Source: Fimbriiglobus sp. (GTDB lineage: Bacteria; Planctomycetota; Planctomycetia; Gemmatales; Gemmataceae). From it: DNA of 64,000 nucleotides. The translations under genes were made by a program, and so were the position numbers. The DNA lies in the NCBI GenBank assembly GCA_022841795.1, contig JALHQU010000011.1, positions 4,863 through 68,862 of the forward strand. Direction: 5' to 3'. The notes below the pieces were generated by a model that saw nothing but the letters and a program-made list of their open reading frames with translations, was not told the origin of the DNA and made no database searches. Of this stretch, positions 35,101-43,612 are shown piece after piece (positions within the stretch are counted from its first letter, which is position 1; the number at the start of each line of letters is the position of its first letter).

Positions 35101-36320
35101 GCTACGCCGCCGCCTTCCGCCACCACGCCACCGCCGGCGGAACGAGCATACCGGCGTTGCGGCTGGTGAAGGTGCATTCCGGCGAGCCGTCCGGCGGCCA
35201 GGTGAGCGCCGGCGTCGAAGACTTCGCGGTCAGTGACTTGAAGACGAAGAAGAAGCTGACCGAGCTGACCGACGGCACCGTTCTGGTAGTGGGCGGCACC
35301 ACCGCCGGGCTGCTGAAACTGGCCGGCGAGGTGGGCAAACTGAAGACGTACAACGGCGGGAGCGGGCTGGCGGCGGCCCTGCTGGTGGTGGACGAGGCCA
35401 GCATGATGGTGTTCCCGCACTTCCTCGCCCTCGCCACCCTCGTCGCCCCGGACGGGCGGGTGATGCTCACCGGCGACCACCGCCAACTCGCCCCCATCAC
35501 CGCCCACGACTGGGACACCGAGGACCGCCCCCCGGCGGTCCGATACCAGCCGTTCGCCAGCGCGTACGACGCGGTGAGGCGGGTGATCGACCCGGCCACC
35601 CCCCGCGCTGCCGCCCGCTCCGCCCTGCGGATGACGTTCCGCCTGCCGCCGGTGGTGCGAGAGTTGATCGCCCGCGTCTACCGGGAGGACCAGATCGACC
35701 TCATTGGCCCCACCCCCGGCCGCGTGACACAGAAACTGTCAGCCGGCGGGGACACCCTCTGGCACCACGTCTGGCGGTGGAACCTCGGGGTGTTCCTGAT
35801 CGTCCACGACGAGGCCGGATCGAAGCGGAGCAACGACACCGAGTTGGAGATCGTGAAACAGGTGCTGCAAGCCGCCCCGCCGCTGGCCGCGAAGTCGGTG
35901 GCCGTCATCACCCCGCACCGGGCGCAGCGGAGCCTGTTCACCTCCCGCCTGTCGCACGGGGACGACCTGCCGGTGGACACCATCGACACGGTGGAGCGGT
36001 TGCAGGGTGGGGAGCGGCCGACGGTGATCGTGTCCGCCACGGTGAGCGACCCGTCGGCCATCGAGGGGAACGTGGAGTTCGTGCTCGACCTGAACCGGGC
36101 GAACGTGGCCTTTTCGCGGGTGAAGGAGCGGCTGGTGGTAGTGTGCGGCCGCACCCTACTGGATCACATCCCGGCGGAGGTTGAGCATTATCAGCAGGCA
36201 GTCCTGTGGAAGGCACTGCGGGAGCTGTGTACGCAGGAGGTGGGGGCGGCCGCGGTGAACGGGCACACCGCCCGGCTGCTGATGCCCTCGCCGGAGCGGA
36301 TCGCCGCCTGCTCCCGTTAA
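32142..36320 (+). CDS. Dna2-like fusion: Fe-S RecB-family nuclease plus SF1 helicase
   Basis: A 1392-residue protein. The N-terminal PD-(D/E)xK nuclease has SGLIDFVLV...LGLVECKAS (E145-x-K147). It has Fe-S ligand cysteines at C23 and at C249-x2-C252-x5-C258, the pattern of Cas4/AddB/Dna2 nucleases. The C-terminal superfamily 1 (Upf1-like) helicase has Walker A QGPPGTGKTTTT at about 940, DEAS box at about 1083, LTGDHRQLAP, VITPHRAQRS, and RANVAFSRVKERL as motif VI. This matches the bifunctional RecB nuclease/helicase type (TM0106-like). It probably attacks or processes foreign DNA. First cargo gene; the HNH gene follows after 122 bases, suggesting a two-gene system. Confidence 0.88.
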   Translation: MSDPTRHAITVTDLGEYIRHHSCDRRFFLKVNDKREVQVLPFFDRLGGTLEPVLASVGKSRETQWEEELREAAFCDLAATLRKGEKGEVAWSDLAGVLDTLSPGTNGYARQVRVQADLGAFGISGLIDFVLVRWEGDRPRLGLVECKASRRDRTYHRVQVAVYRMLLRQMLGTRVIGVGGVVVPVDSVGCVIARIDEDSNANQAILKLVELDLAAVEEDVRRLLAPGGRLDLVVRGELADIGFQLAPKCDACLYDTHCLTESARLRRPELLALDPVAVRLLAGAGLKTLDDLVYPPTPPTPAMETLLRNPGFDEDLKLLRVRAKARRHTLPVVGGKPLDDEYDVEAVPYPGSGRLPAYDGDLGRLLRVYLAVDYDYSENRVGALAAHVTRSDRRIHTAFDEVDGRWQPLPGVWEQVADRIDEKGRPRFSTDSPRLPVRGREVVEFKDRPWSGTDHTADTAAEGELIRRFFRRLVEAVRVEAGAEAVPIHFYVWSAAEVKQLTEGCGRAGEGLLGHLTQLFGCREGLEQLLYTAVGEEIDRRFALGWTGRGLVVAAALRWFGRRYHWRRVVNGVPRDLDQVFSQNVFDFKTHLHLDGAGGWATDGEGVPHPFEVRSRFADSLPAAYWHAVWGRLDAAQEDDPRLRSAIERYNRASDPGVLAAYLEARCHALRWLEENVTPKNADIAKPVVTLADLPTFHLGRDDVAKSALDFLRLDHHVKMSDWIAERLAPPIARVPLGRTLPLSGVRTEKDKKTIKGRISLGGFNGLTLADLRTRCGFAAGSFVRLCPWNGDPQRGQTVKQLTSGIGRTCVVTEVNWTTGSVTLENLPADEDGYTLASGTSRQAETLFTDGYATLDESVTDFVAKRVDAQLRTPHPVYAWFDPTAPAPPPVAVPPAGEADRIRLLLKSFPLPAENRYPAEPDQVQAVVDGLATRVQLLQGPPGTGKTTTTALAVLVRAMCHVKAGGIVLLAAHTHRAVDELLARIDRYAAAFRHHATAGGTSIPALRLVKVHSGEPSGGQVSAGVEDFAVSDLKTKKKLTELTDGTVLVVGGTTAGLLKLAGEVGKLKTYNGGSGLAAALLVVDEASMMVFPHFLALATLVAPDGRVMLTGDHRQLAPITAHDWDTEDRPPAVRYQPFASAYDAVRRVIDPATPRAAARSALRMTFRLPPVVRELIARVYREDQIDLIGPTPGRVTQKLSAGGDTLWHHVWRWNLGVFLIVHDEAGSKRSNDTELEIVKQVLQAAPPLAAKSVAVITPHRAQRSLFTSRLSHGDDLPVDTIDTVERLQGGERPTVIVSATVSDPSAIEGNVEFVLDLNRANVAFSRVKERLVVVCGRTLLDHIPAEVEHYQQAVLWKALRELCTQEVGAAAVNGHTARLLMPSPERIAACSR

Positions 36321-36442
36321 CCCGCCGGCGAGGTAACCCTGCGGCGGCACCAACCGCCCTGTTCGACCTCGGCCCGACTGACCTGTAGACTCGCTTCAGT
36401 AGCGATGCGAGCGATGGCCGATTCCAGATAGAGGATACGCAT

Positions 36443-37891
36443 GTGAAACACTACGTCTGCTACCACAACGCTGACAAAATGCGCTATCCCTACGAGCGCG
36501 CCGATCGCTTCACCGTGGGCACGACGAAAGCCGTCCAGCACCTCGAAAAGCAGCGGGTCTGGACGATCACCGGCACGGGTCAGCCGCGGGTGTACCACTT
36601 GCGTGACACCTGGGTGGTGAGTCACACCGGCCAGTCCGCGCAGGAAGAGTTCGTTCACTTTGCGAGTGGCACGGACGGTGTCGAGTTCGACCCGCCCGTC
36701 CACCTGAACCCGCTGCCGTGGTTCGCCGAGTTCCTCAGAAGTCAGAGCAACTTCAGCCTCGGTCTTCAGCCGATCGGGGAGCGGTTCGTGGAGCAATTGG
36801 AGGCGATCCGGTCGGCCCGGGGTTCCGCCACGGTGGTACCGACCGGAGAGCAGCGGGTGACGGCGGCCGAGCTGATTCGATTCGCCGGCGCCCTCGGCGG
36901 GCAGCGGCTGCTGACGCCGGACCGCAAGGCGGCCTTCGCGGTGCGGGTTCGGGCCGACGGCATCGAGGTCACGCCGGAGTCGTCGGGGGAGCCGCGGGTG
37001 GTGTCGGGGGAGCGGCTGGCCCGCGTCTGCGAGCGTTACTCCCACACGCAGTCCCAGAAGCCGGGCGATTACAAGGATGACTGCTTCCACGCCTCATACG
37101 TCCTGGCCCTGGTCCGGTTGTACCTTCGCCCGGAGCGACCCGCCTACCCCGCCTGGCAGGCGGGCACCCCGCCCACCGACCCGAGCGCCCGCGTCTGCCG
37201 CTTTCGCCGGGTCACCGACGTTAGGGCCGTCCGGATCGAGAACGGCTCGTTCCGGGGGGCGCCCGTATCCGGGGTGTTCGAGCTGTTCGAGACTGAGCGT
37301 GCCCAGCCGGTCGAGGTGCAGCCGGCGGGGAAGCGGCTGGTCAAGGTGGTGTGCGCCTGGCACGGCGGCCAGCCGAACTCGGGCGGCAGTGGCGCTCGCA
37401 TCAACCTGTCGCACCCGGACGCCGTGGCTGAGGTGTTGGAACGGTACAGCGGGTTGGTGGTCGATAACATCGGGTCCGCCGATGACCCCGAACCCACTGG
37501 CGGTGTCCCCCCCACACAGCCGACCAGGGTAGGCGAACCACAAGACGCGGACGTGTCGGCGGAAGAGGGGCGGGAGCTGCTCAAACTCCACCGGCAGCGG
37601 GAGCGAAACCCCAGCTTGTCCGCTCGCAAGAAGCGGCGGGTGCTGGCAGAGACCGGCCGCCTGAAATGCGAGGCGTGTGATTTCGACTATGAAGCGGCAT
37701 ACGGACCACTGGGTCGTGGGTTCGCCGAGTGCCATCACCGACTGCCACTCGGTTCGGTGGTTGGCGTTCGCCGCACCCGCCTGTCGGACTTGGCGATCGT
37801 GTGCGCGAACTGCCACCGGATGCTCCATCACCGTCCGTGGCATACGGTCGAGGAGTTGCGTGTGCTGCTTCAGGCCCGAAGTAAGCGATGA
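36443..37891 (+). CDS. HNH endonuclease (McrA-like C-terminus)
   Basis: A 482-residue protein. The last 80 residues form a beta-beta-alpha-metal HNH nuclease: LKCEACDFDYEAAYG (C-x2-C at about 409), ECHHRLPL (about 430), then LAIVCANCHRMLHH with the second C-x2-C. This order is that of McrA-type nucleases that cut modified DNA. The N-terminal 350 residues have no recognised domain and may be the DNA- or modification-reading part. Same direction as the nuclease-helicase just upstream, with a similar lack of strong ribosome site. Confidence 0.8.
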   Translation: MKHYVCYHNADKMRYPYERADRFTVGTTKAVQHLEKQRVWTITGTGQPRVYHLRDTWVVSHTGQSAQEEFVHFASGTDGVEFDPPVHLNPLPWFAEFLRSQSNFSLGLQPIGERFVEQLEAIRSARGSATVVPTGEQRVTAAELIRFAGALGGQRLLTPDRKAAFAVRVRADGIEVTPESSGEPRVVSGERLARVCERYSHTQSQKPGDYKDDCFHASYVLALVRLYLRPERPAYPAWQAGTPPTDPSARVCRFRRVTDVRAVRIENGSFRGAPVSGVFELFETERAQPVEVQPAGKRLVKVVCAWHGGQPNSGGSGARINLSHPDAVAEVLERYSGLVVDNIGSADDPEPTGGVPPTQPTRVGEPQDADVSAEEGRELLKLHRQRERNPSLSARKKRRVLAETGRLKCEACDFDYEAAYGPLGRGFAECHHRLPLGSVVGVRRTRLSDLAIVCANCHRMLHHRPWHTVEELRVLLQARSKR

Positions 37892-37930
37892 AGCACTCAC
37901 CCCCAGGCGCGAACCAAGTTGCGCCGAGAT

Positions 37931-38596
37931 TTATGCGGCCGGTGTGAGGCACTCCGGCCCCTCGACCGTCGCCCTGTTCACGATCGGGTTGGCCGGGTGC
38001 GCTGACATCCCCTCGGCCGGGTACGGGCGGAGCAACGTCCGCAGTTCGTGTTCCGGGGTATCCAAGTCCAGCCATGCGGCGTGCATCTCGGGCGGCACGA
38101 TCACCGGCATCCGGTCATGGTAAGCGCCGACCACCTCGTTCGCCTCGGTGGTGATCAGGCAGCAGGTGGCGAGCTTGGTGGTGCCATCGGTCCACACCTC
38201 CCACAGCCCGGCCATCCCGAACACCCCGCCGTCCGTCATCCGGAAGTGGACCGGCAGCTTCTTCTTCCCCTCGGCCTTCCACTCGTAGAACCCGTCCGCC
38301 GGGATCAGGCACCGCTTGAACCGGAATGCCTCCCGGAAGGTGGGCTTGTGCAGACTGTCCGACCGGGCGTTGGTCGGCTTGTACCCGCTGGTCGCGTCGT
38401 TCGCCCAACTCGGAACCAGCCCCCACTTGAGGAACGCCAGCCCGCGGGAAATGCCGTCCCGCTTCGGCGCCACCGCCGCCACCGGCTGGCTCGGGGCGAT
38501 GTTGTACCGCGGGGCGAGTTCGGCCGGCGGCTCGGCCAGCTTGAACAACTCGGCCACCGCCTGGACGGGTTTGGACAGGGTGAACCGGCCGCACAT
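37931..38596 (-). CDS. SRAP-domain protein (HMCES/YedK family)
   Basis: A 221-residue protein that forms stable crosslinks with abasic sites in single-stranded DNA. All family marks are present: MCGRFTL with catalytic Cys2, PRYNIAPSQ, KPTNARSDSL, CLIPADGFYEWK with the catalytic Glu, and HDRMPVI with the catalytic His. ATG 38596 has a very good GGAGGTG. Upstream on the same strand lies a truncated Y-family polymerase, so the two are a damage-tolerance pair, often seen together in mobile DNA. Confidence 0.95.
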   Translation of the reverse strand: MCGRFTLSKPVQAVAELFKLAEPPAELAPRYNIAPSQPVAAVAPKRDGISRGLAFLKWGLVPSWANDATSGYKPTNARSDSLHKPTFREAFRFKRCLIPADGFYEWKAEGKKKLPVHFRMTDGGVFGMAGLWEVWTDGTTKLATCCLITTEANEVVGAYHDRMPVIVPPEMHAAWLDLDTPEHELRTLLRPYPAEGMSAHPANPIVNRATVEGPECLTPAA

Positions 38597-39362
38597 GGGG
38601 CACCTCCTGCTGGACTATTCCCCCAGTTGCCTGCATCGCCAGCCCGTCCGGACCGGGGTGGAGAACGGCCCCGTTGCACCGCCCGGCGCGACAGCTACAC
38701 TCCCCCCAACCGGCCACGGTCCGATCCATGACCGTCGGCCCGGCCGCGTCCCGCAGGTCCAGGCACGTCCGGATGCCGTAGGGTTCCAGCCGGGCGGCCC
38801 GCCGCCGGGCGATGCCGGCGATCTCCGTCACCGGCAACTTCGCCAGCAACGCCCGTTCGTGCTCGACCGTCTCGACGGCCACCGCCCCGAACGGCTTGGC
38901 GGTGTCGGCGAACAGCTTGGCCAGGGTGCGGGTGCGGGCGTAGGCCACCGTCATCGGCACCCCGACCGCCTGCTTGATGTGGTCGCGGACCGCCTCGGCG
39001 GTTTGCTGGTACGTCGATCGGGTGCGTTCGCCGTCCCAAAAGAACTCGTCGATCGAGTAGTATTCCACCCGCGGGGAGAAGTGGGCTTTCACCTCGGCCA
39101 GCATCTTGCGGGACAGGGTCTCGTACCAGCGGAAGTCCCGCTTCAGGTACACCCCGTCGGGACACTTCCGCTTCGCCTCCCAGATGGGTTCGCCCACCTT
39201 GATGCCGAACTTCTTCATCGGGTAGTTGCGGGCGATGACGCACGCCCCCTGGTTGCCCAGCACCCCGACCGGCAGCTTGGCCAGCCACGGGCGGCGGACG
39301 GCCTCGGCGGAGGCGTAGAAGGCGTCCGCATCCCCGAACCCGATGAGCGGCGTGGGTATCAT
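38115..39362 (-). pseudogene. Truncated Y-family DNA polymerase
   Basis: Residues 1-211 are a good Y-family polymerase palm/fingers/thumb start: GDADAFYASAE metal site, YYSIDEFFWD second metal site, then the helix-hairpin-helix region IAGIARRRAARLEPYGIRTCLDL. After about position 38730 the similarity stops, and the frame runs out of register through the SRAP gene to a stop at 38115. The little-finger domain is missing, so a deletion has probably joined it to the SRAP gene. Start is ATG 39362 or GTG 39386. The AT-rich GTATATACTGAACAC upstream could be a promoter or an SOS-type operator. Confidence 0.75.
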
Positions 39363-39446
39363 GACCCGAGTGTTCAGTATATACACCCGGATAGTAAATG
39401 TCGGTAGCCAGGAATCCCGGAAAGTGTGCAGGCGAGTCGGCGGGAG

Positions 39447-40118
39447 TCATCCGCCTCGGTCGCCCTGGAAGTGCGGGTGGTCGTGGCCGAACAGCAGCCG
39501 GCCCAGCCGCCAGCGAAACTGGCCGGACCGCCACGGGTTCACCGCCTCCACCTCACCCCTGGTCGGTGCAAGCCGGGCAGCGGGGTTGAGCCAGCCGTCC
39601 CCTTCGCACAGGCGGCACCACCGCGTCGTCCAGAACTGTAGGTCGGGCACCCACCGCCCGGCCGCATCGCGGCTGGTAGACAAGGCGAACCAGTCGGGGC
39701 ATTCGGCGTGGGTGAAGAGCGGGTGTCGTTCGGCGAGATCACACACGGCGTGCCAGGAGGCGGCGACCGCCTCCACCACGGCGGGCGGGGTGTGGCCGGC
39801 GGCCGGCGGCCAGTCCCCGAACTCGTCGAACGCCACCCCACACAGGAACCCACGGTCGAACATCGGCCGGGTGGGGATGCGCTCGAACGTGTCCCGGTCG
39901 GGCGGGTCGAGTAGGCGGCCGAACTGGTGTAGCAGGTCCGCCAGCCGGTCGGTCAGTTCGGGCCGGGTGCCGCGGCGGAGGATCTCGACTTGTAAGCGGA
40001 TCAACTCGGCCCGCTCCACCTCGCCGCGCTCGTCGCACCAGTCGGCCAGGACGAGCCGGGGCAGGTCGGCCGCCGGGTGCGCGTACACCGCCTGTAGCAG
40101 CGCCTCACGTTCGGTCAT
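39447..40118 (-). CDS. TIGR02996-domain protein
   Basis: A 223-residue protein. The first 45 residues match the TIGR02996 domain well (EREALLQAVYAHPAADLPRLVLADWCDERGE). This short domain is amplified in Gemmata-type planctomycetes and has no known function. The C-terminal part contains a C-x2-C...-type segment (WCRLCEGDGW) and no other known fold. Its presence shows that the island circulates among planctomycetes. Confidence 0.85.
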   Translation of the reverse strand: MTEREALLQAVYAHPAADLPRLVLADWCDERGEVERAELIRLQVEILRRGTRPELTDRLADLLHQFGRLLDPPDRDTFERIPTRPMFDRGFLCGVAFDEFGDWPPAAGHTPPAVVEAVAASWHAVCDLAERHPLFTHAECPDWFALSTSRDAAGRWVPDLQFWTTRWCRLCEGDGWLNPAARLAPTRGEVEAVNPWRSGQFRWRLGRLLFGHDHPHFQGDRGG

Positions 40119-40266
40119 CGGTCGGCTTCCGCTTCCCCCGCCGGGCGGCCACCCGGCCGAACAGCTTCAGCAGCCCGGCCTGCACCGCCGCGTCGCGGAC
40201 CGCCTGGGCCACCGGGTTCGCGGTCGCGGGCTTCACCCGCTCCCGCCAGCTCGTCGCCTTCTTCAT
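40105..40266 (-). CDS. Small basic protein, unknown
   Basis: A 53-codon frame starting MKKATSWRERVKPATANPVAQ and ending in a basic tail (AARRGKRKPTDDRT). A G-run ribosome site (GGGGGG) is directly upstream. It overlaps the start of the TIGR02996 gene by 14 bases, the arrangement of coupled genes. Too short for a family call. Confidence 0.45.
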   Translation of the reverse strand: MKKATSWRERVKPATANPVAQAVRDAAVQAGLLKLFGRVAARRGKRKPTDDRT

Positions 40267-40851
40267 CCCCCCAGCGTCCGCGATCGGCCTGTCGGATGCA
40301 AGCCCCGCAGGTCATCGCTGCACCAACCGGGCGTCGATGGTGGGGCTCTCGGCCCACGCCGACACCACTCGCCGCTCACCACCAAGGGTGGGTTTAGGAC
40401 CACTTCAGGAATGCTGGCTATCGCCATCATGTCCCCGTGGTCGATCGACAAATCTTCGTAGGTAGCGTCGTTCAGTGCCGCGCTCTACGCCGACGCGCCG
40501 CAGGTTGTTTTCCACTGCTGGTGCGGGGAAATACACCGAAATCACCCCCGAAATGCGCAGTTCTGATCGTCGGTTTGTCCGCGACCATCCCCTCCGGTCC
40601 ACTGCCGGGCGGTGGTGTCGCAACGAGGTCAGAGAAAGCTCGCCGAATTTCCGCCAAATGTCGCCCAATGTCGCGTTTGCGCTTCCTTTTGTCCGGTCCC
40701 GTCCTCCGGGGTACGACCTCCCTTCGTCCGACGGGTGCTGTTCCGCGGGGTCGGCCGGCCACAACGCTATCGGGTGCCGGCGTGACGAGTTCCCTCTGGC
40801 CGGACTCCTACCGCGCTTTCACGGTCGCCGGACCTTGCGTATAACGGTGAC
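40267..40851. other. Intergenic region between divergent genes
   Basis: 585 bases with no convincing gene. The overlapping short frames in several registers have no ribosome sites. It contains slightly AT-richer patches around 40440-40560 and 40620-40690. The hsdR promoter is presumably near TTGCGTATAAC at about 40836. Confidence 0.5.
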
Positions 40852-43572
40852 ATGACCAAGACCGCCCGCGACGAACCCGAGTGGCTGACGCGGAAGACCC
40901 GCATCGACGGGAAGCTGCGGGCGCTCGGCTGGCAGATCGTCCCGCACACGCCCGTGTTCCAACCGGGCACCGCCGACCGGCTGGCCGTCGTCGAGTACCC
41001 GACCGCCAACGGGCCGGCGGATTACGCCCTGTTCGCCGGCGGGCGGCCGCTCGGCATCGTCGAAGCCAAGAAGCTGTCCCTCGGGCCGCAGAACGTCCTC
41101 ACCCAGGCCCAGCGGTACGCCGAGGGGGTTACCGACAGCCCGTTCCAGTTCGGCCGGTACCGGGTGCCGTTCCTGTTCTCCACCAACGGCGAGGTGATCT
41201 GGTTCCACGACATCCGCCACCCGCTCGAACGCTCCCGCCCGGTCGCTGACTACCCCACCCCGGCGGCGCTCGAGGAGCGGCTGGCCCGCGACTTCGACGC
41301 CGACGTGCGGAAGTTGCTCGCCACGCCGAACACCCACCACCGCCTCCGCCCGTACCAGATCGCCGCCAACGCGGGGGTGGAGCAGGCGATCGGCGACCGC
41401 CGTCGGCGGATGCTGGTGGCGATGGCCACCGGGTGCGGGAAGACGTTCACCACCGTCAACCAGATCTACCGGCTGATGAAGGCCGGGGTGGCCCGGCGGG
41501 TGCTGTTCCTGGTGGACCGGCGGGCGCTGGCCGCGCAGGCGGTGCGGGCGTTCGCCGCGTTCGAGCCGGAGCCGGGGCTGAAGTTCGACAAGATCTACGA
41601 GGTGTACAGCCAGCGGTTCCGCCGGGAGGACATCGCGGACGACGACCCGGCCCGGGCGGCCGAGCCGTTCGACCCGAAGGTGCTGCCCACCAGATACCTG
41701 ACCGAACCGAACGCCGGGCACGCCTTCGTGTACGTGGCCACCATCCAGCGGATGGCCATCAACCTGCTCGGCCGGCAGGCGGCGTTCGCGGAGGGGGACG
41801 ACGAGCGGGAGGACGACGACACCGACCGGCTGGACATCCCGGTCCACGCCTTCGACCTGATCGTGGCCGACGAGTGCCACCGCGGGTACACGGCGAGCGA
41901 GCTGTCCGTGTGGCGGACGGTGCTCGACCACTTCGACGCCATCAAGGTGGGGCTGACCGCCACCCCGGCCGCCCACACCACCGCCTACTTCGAGCACGTC
42001 GCCTATCGGTACGAGTACGCCAAGGCCGTCGAGGACGGGTTCCTGGTGGACTACGACGCGGTGGCCGTCCGCTCGGACGTGCGCATGACCGGGCTGTTCC
42101 TCAAGGAGGGGGAGCAGGTGGAGGTGATCGACACCACCAGCGGCGAGAAGGCCATCGACCTGCTCGAAGACGAGCGGGCGTTCGACACCACCGAGATCGA
42201 GCGGAAGGCGACCGCCCCGGAGTCGAACCGGCTGGTAGTGGAAGAGCTGAAGCGGTACGCCCTGGACCATGAGCAGCGGTACGGGCGGTTCCCGAAGACG
42301 CTCATCTTCGCCGCCAACGACCTGCCGCACACCTCGCACGCCGACCAGTTGGTGGAACTGTGCCGGACGGCGTTCGGCCGGGGCGACTCGTTCGTGCAGA
42401 AGATCACCGGCGGCAAGACCGTAGACCGCCCCTTGCAGCGCATCCGCGAATTCCGCAACCGTCCGCACCCGGCGGTGGTCGTCACCGTGGACATGCTGTC
42501 CACCGGGGTGGACATCCCGGACCTGGAATTCGTCGTGTTCCTCCGCCCGGTGAAGTCCCGCATCCTGTTCGAGCAGATGCTCGGCCGCGGCACCCGCCGG
42601 AGCGAGAACCTGCCGGACAAGTCGCACTTCACCGTGTTCGACTGCTTCGACGGCACCCTGCTGGACTACTTCCGCACGGTGTCGGCGTTCACCCGCGAAC
42701 CGCCGGACAAGCCGTCCCGCACGGTCCAGGAGGTGATCGACGACATCTGGGCGAACAAGGACCGGGCGTACAACGTCGGCTGCCTGGTGAAGCGGTTGCA
42801 GCGGATCGACAAGGAGGTGAGCGGGGAGGGCCGGGAGCAGTTCGCCGCGTTCGTCCCGGACGGCGACCTGTCGGCGTTCGCCGCCCAACTCCGCGCCGCC
42901 ATCACCGCCAAGTTCACCGACACCATGAAGCTGCTGCGGAACGAGTCGTTCCAGGAGTTGCTGACGAACTACCCGCGGCCGAAGCGGGGGTTCGTGGTCG
43001 CGCCCGAGGCGACCGACACCGTCACCTCCCGCTGGCTGATCCGCGACGGCACCGGCAAGGAACACCAGCCGGCCGACTACCTGAAGCTGTTCGCCGAGTA
43101 CGTCCGCGGAAACCCCGACCAGATCGAGGCCATCCGCATCCTGTTCGACCGCCCGGCCGACTGGAACACGGACGCGCTCGGCGAGCTGCGGAAGAAGCTG
43201 GCGACGACGAAGGGGAAGTTCACCGAGGACAACTTGCGGAGGGCGCACGCGGTCGCGTACAACAAGCCGCTGGTGGACATCATCTCGATGGTCAAGCACG
43301 CCGCGGACGAGACCGCCCCACTGCTCACGGCTGAGGAGCGGGTGGCCGCCGCGGTCGCCAGGCTGACCGCCGGGAAGACGCTCACCGCAGACGGGGAAAG
43401 GTGGCTCGGCCGCATCCGCGAACACCTGGTGGCCAACCTGACCATCGACCGGGACGACTTCGAGTTCGTGCCGATCTTCGCCCGCGACGGCGGATGGCCG
43501 CAGGCGAACAAGGCGTTCGACAACCGGCTCGAAGACTTACTTCGGGCACTGAACGAGGCGATGGCCGCGTAA
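40852..43572 (+). CDS. hsdR: Type I restriction enzyme R subunit
   Basis: A 906-residue motor and nuclease subunit of a type I restriction complex. The N-terminal PD-ExK nuclease has ADYALFAGGRPLGIVEAKK (about 55-73). The superfamily 2 translocase has VAMATGCGKTFTTV (about 190), VADECHRGY (about 340), KVGLTATP, STGVDIPDL and QMLGRGTRR. The C-terminal region resembles the EcoEI-type R subunit end. The EcoEI-like domain order and the following hsdM and hsdS place it in a full type I locus. Confidence 0.95.
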   Translation: MTKTARDEPEWLTRKTRIDGKLRALGWQIVPHTPVFQPGTADRLAVVEYPTANGPADYALFAGGRPLGIVEAKKLSLGPQNVLTQAQRYAEGVTDSPFQFGRYRVPFLFSTNGEVIWFHDIRHPLERSRPVADYPTPAALEERLARDFDADVRKLLATPNTHHRLRPYQIAANAGVEQAIGDRRRRMLVAMATGCGKTFTTVNQIYRLMKAGVARRVLFLVDRRALAAQAVRAFAAFEPEPGLKFDKIYEVYSQRFRREDIADDDPARAAEPFDPKVLPTRYLTEPNAGHAFVYVATIQRMAINLLGRQAAFAEGDDEREDDDTDRLDIPVHAFDLIVADECHRGYTASELSVWRTVLDHFDAIKVGLTATPAAHTTAYFEHVAYRYEYAKAVEDGFLVDYDAVAVRSDVRMTGLFLKEGEQVEVIDTTSGEKAIDLLEDERAFDTTEIERKATAPESNRLVVEELKRYALDHEQRYGRFPKTLIFAANDLPHTSHADQLVELCRTAFGRGDSFVQKITGGKTVDRPLQRIREFRNRPHPAVVVTVDMLSTGVDIPDLEFVVFLRPVKSRILFEQMLGRGTRRSENLPDKSHFTVFDCFDGTLLDYFRTVSAFTREPPDKPSRTVQEVIDDIWANKDRAYNVGCLVKRLQRIDKEVSGEGREQFAAFVPDGDLSAFAAQLRAAITAKFTDTMKLLRNESFQELLTNYPRPKRGFVVAPEATDTVTSRWLIRDGTGKEHQPADYLKLFAEYVRGNPDQIEAIRILFDRPADWNTDALGELRKKLATTKGKFTEDNLRRAHAVAYNKPLVDIISMVKHAADETAPLLTAEERVAAAVARLTAGKTLTADGERWLGRIREHLVANLTIDRDDFEFVPIFARDGGWPQANKAFDNRLEDLLRALNEAMAA

Positions 43573-43612
43573 CCCAGACAATTCGCACCACTCGACTCGC
43601 TGAGGTGCAGCA

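Noticed and set aside
39363-39420. LexA operator before the Y-family polymerase
   Set aside because: GTATATAC is a short palindrome, but the planctomycete SOS motif is not known to me and only one site is present.
40405-40764. 119-codon minus-strand frame
   Set aside because: No ribosome site, overlaps equally long frames in other registers, and composition is not protein-like.
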